Assembly (NCBI GenBank): GCA_902462065.1
Contig: CABQAK010000023.1
Span: 1 to 34,639, forward strand
Source of the DNA: an uncultured Collinsella sp.
GTDB lineage: Bacteria > Actinomycetota > Coriobacteriia > Coriobacteriales > Coriobacteriaceae
Length of the DNA: 34,639 bases
Direction: 5' to 3'
Part shown: positions 14,652 through 22,258 of the stretch, in pieces
How positions within the stretch are numbered: position 1 is the stretch's first letter
How the letters are laid out: each line of letters starts with the position of its first letter
Program-made: the position numbers and the translations under genes
Notes under the pieces: generated by a model
The model's database searches: none
What the model saw: the letters and a program-made list of their open reading frames with translations, nothing else
What the model was told of the DNA's origin: nothing

Positions 14652-16075
14652 GAATCTGCTTGGTACTCGAGGGTTGCTACCCCTATGTGCACGGCGGCGT
14701 ATCTACCTGGATGCATGGCTATATCCAGGCCATGCCCGAGCACGAGTTTGTGCTGTGGGTGATTGGCGCGCATGCTGCCGACCGCGGTAAATTTGTCTAC
14801 GAGCTGCCCAGCAACGTGGTCGAGGTGCACGAGGTGTTCCTGGACGATGCCCTGCGGCTTTCGGGCGAGCAACATGAAGCCAGTTTTAACGACCGCGAGC
14901 GCGAGGCGCTACGCCGCCTGGTGTCGCTCTCCAATCCGGACTGGGACGTGCTGTTCGATATTTTCCAGCGCCGTCGCGTGCATCCGCTCTCGTTTTTGCA
15001 GAGCCGCACGTTTATGGATATCTTCCGCGACGTGTGCCTTGCCGAGTACCCCTACACGCCCTTTGCCGACGCATTCCACACCATGCGCTCTATGCTGTTG
15101 CCCGTGCTCTACCTGTTGGGCAGCGAGGTGCCGGTGGCCGATGTGTACCATGCCATCTCGACCGGCTACGGTGGCCTGCTCGCCTGCCTGGGCTCAAGCG
15201 TTCACCATGCGCCGGTGCTGTTGACCGAGCATGGCATCTATACCCGCGAACGCGAGGAAGAGATCATTCGCGCCGACTGGGTGGTGCCGTCGTTTAAGGA
15301 CCGCTGGATCCGCTTTTTTTACCTGCTTTCGGAGGAGATCTACCGCCGCTCCTTCCGCGTGACGAGTTTGTTCCATAACGCCCGCAAGACGCAGATCGAT
15401 ATGGGCTGCGATGCGGGTAAATGCCTAGTCATCCCCAACGGCATCCAGTTCGACCGCTTTAAGGATATTCCCATAAAGCCCGATGACGGCTGGGTGGACA
15501 TTGGCGCGGTGGTGCGCCTGGCGCCCATCAAGGACGTCAAGACCATGATCTATGCCTTCTTTGAGCTGCACGAGCGTCTGCCCAAGGTGCGCCTGCACAT
15601 CATGGGCGGCGTGGACGACGAGGAGTACGGTGCCGAGTGCCATGCGCTCGTCGACACCCTCGGCGTGCGCGACCTTATCTTTACCGGTCGCGTCAACGTG
15701 GTCGAGTACATGGAAAAGCTTGACTTTACCATTTTGACGAGCATCTCCGAGGGCCAGCCGCTCAGCGTGCTGGAGTCGCTTGCAGCGCGCCGTCCCTGCG
15801 TGACGACCGAGGTGGGCTGCTGCCGCGAGCTGCTCGAAGGCGCCCCGGGTGACGACTTTGGCGTGGCGGGTTTTGTGACGCCGCCCATGTATCGCAAGGG
15901 CTTGGCCGATGCCATGGAGCGCATGTGCGTGAGCCGCGCCCGTCGCATTGAGATGGGGGAGCGCGGCCAGCGTCGCGTTGCCACGTACTTCTTGCACGAG
16001 CAGATGCTCGCCAACTATCGCGCGCTGTACGACGAGACGGCGCAAGCGTTTGACCTGCCCAGAGAGGGGGAGTAG
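14648..16075 (+). CDS. pelF: PelF-type GT4 glycosyltransferase
   Basis: The protein has 475 residues, close to the length of other PelF proteins. It opens with MRICLVLEGCYPYVHGGVST, the PelF hallmark GGVSTW, and carries TEHGIYTREREEEI, characteristic of PelF. The retaining GT4 motif E-x7-E is present as SEGQPLSVLE. PelF is a cytosolic glycosyltransferase that polymerises Pel from a UDP-HexNAc donor, bound to PelD/PelE/PelG at the membrane. The start overlaps the deacetylase stop by 4 bases, and pelG follows 3 bases after its stop. Confidence 0.9.
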   Translation: MRICLVLEGCYPYVHGGVSTWMHGYIQAMPEHEFVLWVIGAHAADRGKFVYELPSNVVEVHEVFLDDALRLSGEQHEASFNDREREALRRLVSLSNPDWDVLFDIFQRRRVHPLSFLQSRTFMDIFRDVCLAEYPYTPFADAFHTMRSMLLPVLYLLGSEVPVADVYHAISTGYGGLLACLGSSVHHAPVLLTEHGIYTREREEEIIRADWVVPSFKDRWIRFFYLLSEEIYRRSFRVTSLFHNARKTQIDMGCDAGKCLVIPNGIQFDRFKDIPIKPDDGWVDIGAVVRLAPIKDVKTMIYAFFELHERLPKVRLHIMGGVDDEEYGAECHALVDTLGVRDLIFTGRVNVVEYMEKLDFTILTSISEGQPLSVLESLAARRPCVTTEVGCCRELLEGAPGDDFGVAGFVTPPMYRKGLADAMERMCVSRARRIEMGERGQRRVATYFLHEQMLANYRALYDETAQAFDLPREGE

Positions 16076-16078
16076 CCG

Positions 16079-17623
16079 GTGGCCGGAATCGGTTTTGAGC
16101 TCAAGCGCCTGTTTAGGCGCAAGGGTCTGTTTGCCACGATGCGCGCCTATGGCTACGCTGGCATTGTGTGCACGGGCCCCATGCTGCTGGGCGTGCTGCT
16201 CCAGGTGGGTATCTTGGTGCTGTGCGGTCTGTGGGGTGTGGACCGTGCCAACCAAGATCTGCTGGTGTGCATGGTGACCTATACGCTGCTGGCGTCGCTC
16301 ACGCTCACGAGTTTTTTCTCTATGCCGGTCACGCGCTTTTTGGCCGATATGCTTTTTGCCGAGCGCGAGGATGAGATCCTGCCTTCGTTTTGGGGATCTA
16401 ATGCCATCATGCTCGTTGTGGGCACGGTGCTCTACGGCGTCTTTTTGCTGTTCTCGGGCGCCACGCTGCTGCAGGGGCTGCTGTGCCTGTGGCTGTTCAA
16501 CATTATGATCGTCAATTGGAACGGCATGAGCTATCTCACTGCTATTAAGGATTACCGCGGTATCCTATGCAGCTTTGCGGCCGCCATTGTCGTGGCGTGC
16601 CTGTGCGCCCTGGCCGCGCTGGCGCTGGGTCTGCCGCCGGTCGAGGGCCTTTTGGCGTCAATTGCTCTGGGCTACGGCGTCATGCTCGCCTGGGACGTGG
16701 TACTGCTGTACCGGTTTTTTCCGCAGAGCGAACGCAGCCCCTGGCTCTTTTTACGGTGGCTTGATCAGTTTATGCCGTTGGCGCTCACGGGCTTGTTCAC
16801 CAACCTGGGTCTCTTTGCGCACTTGGTGATAATTTGGGCCGGTCCCATTGGCGTGCAGGTCAAGGGCTTGTTTTATGGTGCGCCCTACCACGATGTGCCG
16901 GCGCTCATCGCGTTTTTGACGATCCTGGTCACGACCGTCAACTTTGTGGTCTCGGTCGAGGTCAATTTCTATCCGCGCTACCGCGACTACTACAGCCTGT
17001 TCAACGACGGTGGCGTGGTGGGCGACATTGTGGTGGCCGAGGAGGAAATGCTTGCCACGCTCAACCGAGAACTACGGTTTTGTGCGCTCAAGCAGCTGTT
17101 TGTGACGGCGGCGGTCATCTCGCTCGAGACCACGGTGCTGTCGGCCCTACCGTTGGGCTTTAACAACCTGATGCACGGGTATTTCCGCACGTTATGCGTG
17201 GGCTATGGCCTGTATGCCGTGGGCGATACGTTGTTGCTCATCTTGCTGTACTTTACCGACTACAAGGGGGCCGTTCTGGCTTCGGGCCTGTTTGCCGGTG
17301 TAGCCGGGCTGGCGACCGCCGTGTCGTTGCTTTTGCCGCAGCAGTTTTACGGCTTTGGCTTTTTGTTGGGTGCGGCAGTGTTTTTTATCGTGGCGCTGCT
17401 GCGGCTCGATACCTATACCGCCAACTTGCCGTATCGTATCCTGAGTCAGCAGCCCATCGTGGCTGCTGACAAGACGGGCTGGTTTACACAGCTGGGCCGC
17501 TTGCTCGACCGTGCCGAACAGCGCTATGAGGAAGGTCACCATAAGGGTGAGTCACATGGCTCGTTTGAGCGCGCAGTAGTTCACGTGTATCGCAAGCATT
17601 GGGGAGGTTCTGATGACCGATAG
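16079..17623 (+). CDS. pelG: PelG-type polysaccharide membrane transporter
   Basis: The protein has 514 residues and starts at GTG 16079, 3 bases after the pelF stop; GAGAGGGGG upstream gives the ribosome site. It begins MAGIGFELKRLFRRKG, the PelG signature, and has about 12 hydrophobic helices of the MOP/Wzx-like exporter superfamily. It moves the polymer made by PelF across the membrane. The long charged C-terminus ends with a cytosolic helix. The last 11 bases overlap the start of the cotH-type gene. Confidence 0.9.
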   Translation: MAGIGFELKRLFRRKGLFATMRAYGYAGIVCTGPMLLGVLLQVGILVLCGLWGVDRANQDLLVCMVTYTLLASLTLTSFFSMPVTRFLADMLFAEREDEILPSFWGSNAIMLVVGTVLYGVFLLFSGATLLQGLLCLWLFNIMIVNWNGMSYLTAIKDYRGILCSFAAAIVVACLCALAALALGLPPVEGLLASIALGYGVMLAWDVVLLYRFFPQSERSPWLFLRWLDQFMPLALTGLFTNLGLFAHLVIIWAGPIGVQVKGLFYGAPYHDVPALIAFLTILVTTVNFVVSVEVNFYPRYRDYYSLFNDGGVVGDIVVAEEEMLATLNRELRFCALKQLFVTAAVISLETTVLSALPLGFNNLMHGYFRTLCVGYGLYAVGDTLLLILLYFTDYKGAVLASGLFAGVAGLATAVSLLLPQQFYGFGFLLGAAVFFIVALLRLDTYTANLPYRILSQQPIVAADKTGWFTQLGRLLDRAEQRYEEGHHKGESHGSFERAVVHVYRKHWGGSDDR

Positions 17624-19382
17624 GATGATGTCTCGCCGTCGCCTGTTTGAGGCGGCTGCTGGTGCGCTGTTGCTTTCGGGCTGCTCGGTGCAGGAAGACT
17701 CCTCGACCAAAAAGGTCAAAAAGCAGGACAAGATTATAAAGGCCGAGGCTTCCGACCAGTCCAAGCACCTGCGCGATAAGGACGAGCTGTACGAGGTCTA
17801 TGACGACTCGGGCATTGTGACCATGTACCTGACGGTCTCGCGCGGTAACAGCTCCGAGAACACCGACCACAGCTGGGCCGAGATCAACACGTACTCGGTG
17901 TATGACTATGCCGACATGGGCGTGACGCGCTATCAGGTTATGGGCCTGCTGCAGCCGGGCGACGAAGACGGCCCGGTGGCCGGCGAGGTTGGCTATGGCG
18001 AGGAAGCGCCCAATGCCACCGTGCAGGTGCGCGGTCAGACATCGAGCATGAACTCGCAAAAGAATTACAAGGTGGAGCTCAAAAAGGGCAAGGGTACTTG
18101 GCGCCAACAGCGCGCGATTACGCTCAACAAGCACATGGGCGAGGGTGTGCGTTTTCGCAACAAGATGGCCTACGACCTTATCCGCGGAATCCCCCAGATG
18201 ATGGGCCTGCGCACGCAGTTTGTGCATCTGTGGGTGTGCGACCAGACCGAAAAGTCCAACGATACCTTTGAGGACTATGGCTTGTTTACACAGGTGGAAC
18301 AGCTTAACAAGACGGCGCTTAAGGCACATGGCCTGGATAAAAGCGGGCACCTGTACAAGGTGAACAGCTTCGATTTTCATCGCTACGAGGACACCATTAA
18401 GCTTGCCGATGATCCCGACTACAACCAGGTGAACTTTGAGGGCATGCTCGAGATCAAGGGCGATTCGGACCACACCAAGCTCATCGGGATGCTCGATGCG
18501 CTCAACGACGAATCGCAAAAGATCGATGACGTGCTCGACACATACTTTGATACCGAAAATCTGGTCTATTGGCTGGCGTTTCAGATCCTGACGGGCAACT
18601 GCGATACGCAGAACCGTAATTGCTATCTGTACAGCCCGCTCAACTCAAATACCTGGTACTTTTTGGATTGGGATAACGACGGCATGCTGCGTAAGCTTGA
18701 GCTGAGCCTGACGGGGTTCTCGGATTATGCGAGCTGGGAGCGCGGCGTAAGCAACTACTGGGGCAACGTGCTATTCAATCGTGCGTTGCGCAGCAAGTCG
18801 TTCCGCAGCGAACTCGACCGTGCCGTCAAGGACTTGCGCTCGTATTTGACCGAGACTCGCCTGACCAAGATGATCAAGCACTACCGCGAGGTGACTGAAT
18901 CCCTGGTCTTTGCTTCGCCCGATATCAACAATCTGCCTGTCACCAAGGACCAATACGAGCAGATCGCCGCGGCGATTCCCTCCGAGATCGAGGAGAACTA
19001 CAAGAGCTTTCGCGAGAGTTTTAAAAAGCCTATGCCGTTCTACATCGGCGTGCCGCAGATCGATAACGGTAAGCTGCGCATTAACTGGGATGCGTCCTAC
19101 GACTTTGAGGCGCGCGACATTCGCTACACCGTAGAGCTTGCGAGCGACTATGCCATAAGCGACGTGGTCTTTAAGGCCGAGGACGTGCTGCTTCCCGAGG
19201 TGACCTGCGATGCGCCCGATACCGGTCAGTATTTTGTGCGCGTGCGTGCCACCAACTCCGACGGCTATACGCAAGATGCGTTTGACTACTATGTGACCGA
19301 CGACGGCAAGCACTACGGCATGAAGTGTTTTTACGTGAAAGACGGCTGTAAGGTCGTAGAGGATACGTATGAGGAGGGCTAG
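17613..19382 (+). CDS. CotH kinase family lipoprotein
   Basis: The protein has 589 residues. The N-terminus SRRRLFEAAAGALLLSGC combines a twin-arginine-like pattern with a lipobox; Cys24 would be lipidated, placing the protein outside the membrane. The CotH kinase domain shows RGQTSSMNSQKNYKVEL, ITLNKHMGEG, and FLDWDNDG at 350-357, whose D352/D354/D356 fit the metal-binding part of atypical CotH kinases. The C-terminal 100 residues form a fibronectin-like domain (IRYTVELASDYAISDVV, GQYFVRVRATNSDGYTQ). CotH proteins phosphorylate secreted proteins in spore formers; this organism group is not known to sporulate, so another substrate is likely, perhaps a cell-surface or polysaccharide-associated protein. 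The gene starts inside the pelG 3' end and overlaps the next gene by 14 bases. Confidence 0.82.
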   Translation: MTDRMMSRRRLFEAAAGALLLSGCSVQEDSSTKKVKKQDKIIKAEASDQSKHLRDKDELYEVYDDSGIVTMYLTVSRGNSSENTDHSWAEINTYSVYDYADMGVTRYQVMGLLQPGDEDGPVAGEVGYGEEAPNATVQVRGQTSSMNSQKNYKVELKKGKGTWRQQRAITLNKHMGEGVRFRNKMAYDLIRGIPQMMGLRTQFVHLWVCDQTEKSNDTFEDYGLFTQVEQLNKTALKAHGLDKSGHLYKVNSFDFHRYEDTIKLADDPDYNQVNFEGMLEIKGDSDHTKLIGMLDALNDESQKIDDVLDTYFDTENLVYWLAFQILTGNCDTQNRNCYLYSPLNSNTWYFLDWDNDGMLRKLELSLTGFSDYASWERGVSNYWGNVLFNRALRSKSFRSELDRAVKDLRSYLTETRLTKMIKHYREVTESLVFASPDINNLPVTKDQYEQIAAAIPSEIEENYKSFRESFKKPMPFYIGVPQIDNGKLRINWDASYDFEARDIRYTVELASDYAISDVVFKAEDVLLPEVTCDAPDTGQYFVRVRATNSDGYTQDAFDYYVTDDGKHYGMKCFYVKDGCKVVEDTYEEG

Positions 19383-20160
19383 CGCGCTGCTTGAGCGCCT
19401 GGCGGCACCGCCTGTGCGTGCCACGCAGGAGCGTTACCGCCACGAGCTCAAATATCTCATTAACGAGGGCGAGCACGCCGCGCTTACCTGTCGCATGGCG
19501 CCGGTGTTTAAGCTGGACAAGCATGCGCGGGCGGGCGGTTATACCATTCGCAGCCTGTACTTTGACGACTACTGCAACTCGGCCTACGAGGAAAAAGACG
19601 CCGGCATTCTCATGCGCAAAAAGTATCGCGTACGCATCTATAACGGCAGCGACAAGGTGATTAAGCTCGAGCGCAAAAAGAAGTACGGCAGCTGGATCTA
19701 CAAGGAGGATGCGCCGCTCACGCGTGGCGAGTTTGAGCAGATTCTGGCTGGCGACTACGGCTTTTTGCTAAGGAGTCCCTATCCGCTCTGCCGCGAGTTT
19801 TACATCGAGTGTATCTGCAACATGATGCGCCCGCGGACCATCGTGGACTACGAGCGCGTGCCGTGGGTGATGGATGAGGGCACCGTGCGCATTACGTTTG
19901 ACATGAACGTGCGCGCGGCGGTGGGAAGCTTCGATATCTTTGACGTGACGCTGCCCGTGCTGCCAGTCCTGGAGCCCGGCAAGCTGGTGATGGAGGTCAA
20001 GTTTACGGAGTTTTGTCCGCAGCTGGTGCGCGATATGGTGCCGCCGGGCGCGACCGAGCTTACGGCGGTCTCCAAGTACTGCCTCTGTTACGAAAAGACC
20101 GCCTACCTGCGCGGTTTTAACTATTGGGAATCGGATTTTGAGAACCGAGGGGATATTTAG
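19369..20160 (+). CDS. VTC-domain protein, polyphosphate polymerase-like
   Basis: The protein has 263 residues, all one triphosphate tunnel (VTC/TTM) domain. The signature elements are all visible: RHELKYLI at 24-31, RSLYFDD at 61-67, RKKYRVRIY at 83-91, KLERKKK at 99-105, MEVKFTEF and SKYCLCYEK near the end. These alternating acidic and basic residues line the tunnel where yeast Vtc4 makes polyphosphate from ATP. Bacterial VTC proteins are commonly encoded beside DUF4956 membrane proteins, as here. ATG 19369 lies inside the end of the CotH gene, with GAGGA upstream. The activity is inferred; nucleotide or polyphosphate specificity is untested. Confidence 0.85.
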   Translation: MRRASALLERLAAPPVRATQERYRHELKYLINEGEHAALTCRMAPVFKLDKHARAGGYTIRSLYFDDYCNSAYEEKDAGILMRKKYRVRIYNGSDKVIKLERKKKYGSWIYKEDAPLTRGEFEQILAGDYGFLLRSPYPLCREFYIECICNMMRPRTIVDYERVPWVMDEGTVRITFDMNVRAAVGSFDIFDVTLPVLPVLEPGKLVMEVKFTEFCPQLVRDMVPPGATELTAVSKYCLCYEKTAYLRGFNYWESDFENRGDI

Positions 20161-20163
20161 ACC

Positions 20164-20829
20164 ATGAGCACCAGGGACTTTTTTAAGAACTCCGTCTTGG
20201 AGGCGTTTGGCCAGGTCGACCCTGCCAAGATTGGCCTTTCGCTGCTTGTGGCGCTCGCCATGGGCATCCTGATCTATTACGTGTACAAGCGCTTTTTTAC
20301 CGGCGTGGTGTATTCGCGCAGTTTTGCCGTGACGCTCGTGGGTATGTGCGTGCTTACTTGCATGGTTACGCTCGCGATCTCGACGAACGTGGTCATCTCG
20401 CTCGGTATGGTCGGTGCTCTGTCAATCGTCCGCTACCGTACGGCGGTCAAGGACCCGCTCGACCTGCTGTATCTGTTTTGGGCCATTACCACGGGCATTA
20501 CGGCCGGCGCCGGCATGTATGCGCTCGTGGGGCTCACGGCGGTGGTGATCGTGGTGATGATTGCCGGCTTTGCGAGCCACCAAGACAAGGCTCGCGTGTA
20601 CATGATGGTCATCCACTACACGGGCCAGACCACCGGCGATGATATCGTGCGCGCATTTGGGCGCACCAAGTTCACCGTTAAGTCCAAGACTATGCGCGGC
20701 GACAAGGTCGAAATGGCCGCCGAGGTGTTCTCGGATGGTGTGGATATGCCCTATGCTGACGCCATTCGCGCTCTCGACGGCGTGGAGGACCTCACGCTCA
20801 TTCAATATAACGGCGAGTACCACGGGTAG
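20164..20829 (+). CDS. DUF4956 membrane protein
   Basis: The protein has 221 residues with about four N-terminal membrane helices, the conserved DUF4956 segment VGALSIVRYRTAVKDPLDLL between helices, and a cytosolic C-terminal domain of about 80 residues that looks like a small alpha-beta fold. The family is uncharacterised but typically paired with VTC-domain proteins and CotH proteins, which suggests a membrane anchor or channel for that module. It starts 3 bases after the VTC gene and is the last gene of the operon; a hairpin follows the stop. Confidence 0.85.
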   Translation: MSTRDFFKNSVLEAFGQVDPAKIGLSLLVALAMGILIYYVYKRFFTGVVYSRSFAVTLVGMCVLTCMVTLAISTNVVISLGMVGALSIVRYRTAVKDPLDLLYLFWAITTGITAGAGMYALVGLTAVVIVVMIAGFASHQDKARVYMMVIHYTGQTTGDDIVRAFGRTKFTVKSKTMRGDKVEMAAEVFSDGVDMPYADAIRALDGVEDLTLIQYNGEYHG

Positions 20830-20837
20830 CTTTTAGT

Positions 20838-20861
20838 TCCGGCGTTCTGACGAACGCCGGA
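20838..20861 (+). terminator. Hairpin after the pel operon
   Basis: Arms 20838-20847 and 20852-20861 are perfect 10 bp complements with a 4-base loop, 8 bases after the operon stop codon. No T-run follows, so it may be a processing or pausing hairpin or may work with Rho. Confidence 0.5.
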
Positions 20862-20875
20862 CCGGTCGACGCTGC

Positions 20876-20975
20876 GCGGGCATCTGCCGGGCGATCTGCC
20901 GCTCAAACCGTCGCTCGCGTACATAAAGTACGCTTCGCTCCTCTTTCGCGGCACCTCGCCACGGCAGCTGCCCGC
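20876..20975. repeat. Intergenic hairpin element, copy A
   Basis: The core at about 20903-20947 (CAAACCGTCGCTCGCGTAC, then AAAGTACG, then TCGCTCCTCTTTC) is almost identical to that of copy B at 28588-28631. The flanking arms, 20876-20902 and 20948-20975, pair with each other but differ in sequence from the arms of copy B. This looks like a dispersed, structure-conserving repeat. Confidence 0.7.
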
Positions 20976-21056
20976 TCGCTGGCGCTTGCTCGACCTGGGC
21001 GGTTGAAATGATCCATGGGCCCGTCTCATTTGCTCAATTTGCTGGCATGGGTTGGG

Positions 21057-21078
21057 TATTATGGTGAAAGCGATTTCA
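21057..21078 (+). promoter_or_regulatory. Promoter -10 and LacI-type operator of the repressor gene
   Basis: TATTAT at 21057-21062 is followed by TGAAAGCGATTTCA at 21065-21078, a LacI-family type operator close to the two upstream of the PTS gene. The operator sits over the expected transcription start, so the repressor probably limits its own expression. No convincing -35 was found. Confidence 0.6.
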
Positions 21079-21093
21079 ATGACAGGGGTGCTC

Positions 21094-22074
21094 GTGGTTA
21101 AGATGAAAGATGTGGCCGAGCTGGCCGGCGTTTCGAGCGCCGCCGTCTCGCGCTACCTCAACGGTGGATATATCTCGGCGGACAAGGCCGAGCGCATTAA
21201 GCAGGCAATCGAGCTGACCGGATACGTGCGATCCAGCCAGGCTCGCGCGCTGCGCACCGGTTCCACCAAGCTCATCGGCGTCATCGTACCTAAGATCAAC
21301 TCGGAATCCGTGAGCCGCATTACCGCCGGCATTGGTCAGGTGCTCGGTCGCCGTGGCTACCAGATGCTGCTTGCCAACACCGACAACGCGGCCGATCGTG
21401 AGCTCGAATACCTCGATTTATTCCAGAACCACCCGGTTGACGGCATTGTTCTGGTGGCAACTATGATCACCGACGAGCACCGTCGCGCGATTGAGTCGTG
21501 CCGTGTGCCCATTGTGTTGATCGGCCAACATGTCGAGGGCGCGGCGTGCGTCTATCACGACGATTACGAGGCTGCCTTTGAGCTCGGCCGTGCGCTTGCG
21601 GGTCGGGTGGATGGCAAGATCGCCTACATCGGAGTTACCGAAGAGGACCGCGCGGCCGGTTATGACCGCCGTCGCGGTTTTGAGGCCGGCTTGCGCGCCG
21701 CGGGTAACCCGCTCGATGCCGCCTTGATTCGCCTGGGCTCGTTTACGCTCGACTCGGGCTATCGCGCTGCGCGTGAACTGCTCTCCGTCACTCCCGATAT
21801 TTCGTTTATCGCGTGCGCGACCGACACTATGGCGGCCGGCGCCCTGCGCGCTTTTGACGAGGCGCGCGGCATGGGCGAGGGCGTGCGTCGCGTGAGCGGT
21901 TTTGGCGACAACGCGTTTTTGCGCGCACTGACGGGAGGCATTCCCACCGTGCATTATGGCTACCTGACCAGTGGCGTCGAGGCGACCAATATGCTGCTCG
22001 ACGCGCTCGATGGCGAGGAGGGGGAGAGCGGTCTCAAGACGCTCAAACTTGGGCATCAGCTCATGAATGTCTAG
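21094..22074 (+). CDS. scrR: LacI family repressor, probable sucrose-operon regulator
   Basis: The protein has 326 residues from GTG 21094, chosen because AGGGG at 21084-21088 stands 5 bases upstream. An in-frame ATG at 21052 would put the operator and the -10 inside the coding region. The N-terminal HTH reads MKDVAELAGVSSAAVSRYLN and the rest is a periplasmic-binding-like sugar domain (KLIGVIVPKINSESVSR, HPVDGIVLVATM, YIGVTEEDRAAGYDRR). It lies just upstream of a sucrose EIIBC and a GH32 hydrolase, and similar operators precede both its own gene and the PTS gene. The role as sucrose (or fructoside) repressor is inferred from this context. Confidence 0.85.
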   Translation: MVKMKDVAELAGVSSAAVSRYLNGGYISADKAERIKQAIELTGYVRSSQARALRTGSTKLIGVIVPKINSESVSRITAGIGQVLGRRGYQMLLANTDNAADRELEYLDLFQNHPVDGIVLVATMITDEHRRAIESCRVPIVLIGQHVEGAACVYHDDYEAAFELGRALAGRVDGKIAYIGVTEEDRAAGYDRRRGFEAGLRAAGNPLDAALIRLGSFTLDSGYRAARELLSVTPDISFIACATDTMAAGALRAFDEARGMGEGVRRVSGFGDNAFLRALTGGIPTVHYGYLTSGVEATNMLLDALDGEEGESGLKTLKLGHQLMNV

Positions 22075-22162
22075 TCCTTGGACGCGTCTGCCTGCCTTTG
22101 AATCCCCAGTTTTTGTCTCAAAACTACCATTCGCCGGCTTTTTCCTACCGTTCACCCTACTG

Positions 22163-22176
22163 TGAAAACGATTACA
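22163..22176 (+). promoter_or_regulatory. LacI-family operator O1 upstream of the PTS gene
   Basis: TGAAAACGATTACA is a LacI-type half-palindromic operator. The same 14 bases recur at 22189-22202, with starts 26 bases apart. Confidence 0.75.
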
Positions 22177-22188
22177 GACATATGAAAC

Positions 22189-22202
22189 TGAAAACGATTA
22201 CA
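22189..22202 (+). promoter_or_regulatory. LacI-family operator O2 upstream of the PTS gene
   Basis: This is an exact second copy of the O1 sequence. The pair is likely to bind the adjacent repressor cooperatively and to overlap the promoter of the PTS gene, though I could not define a convincing -35/-10 pair. Confidence 0.75.
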
Positions 22203-22258
22203 GTGTAAGTGTCAAAGATGGCCGGGTGCAGATGCGCCCGTTGGAGGAAAGGGAAGTC

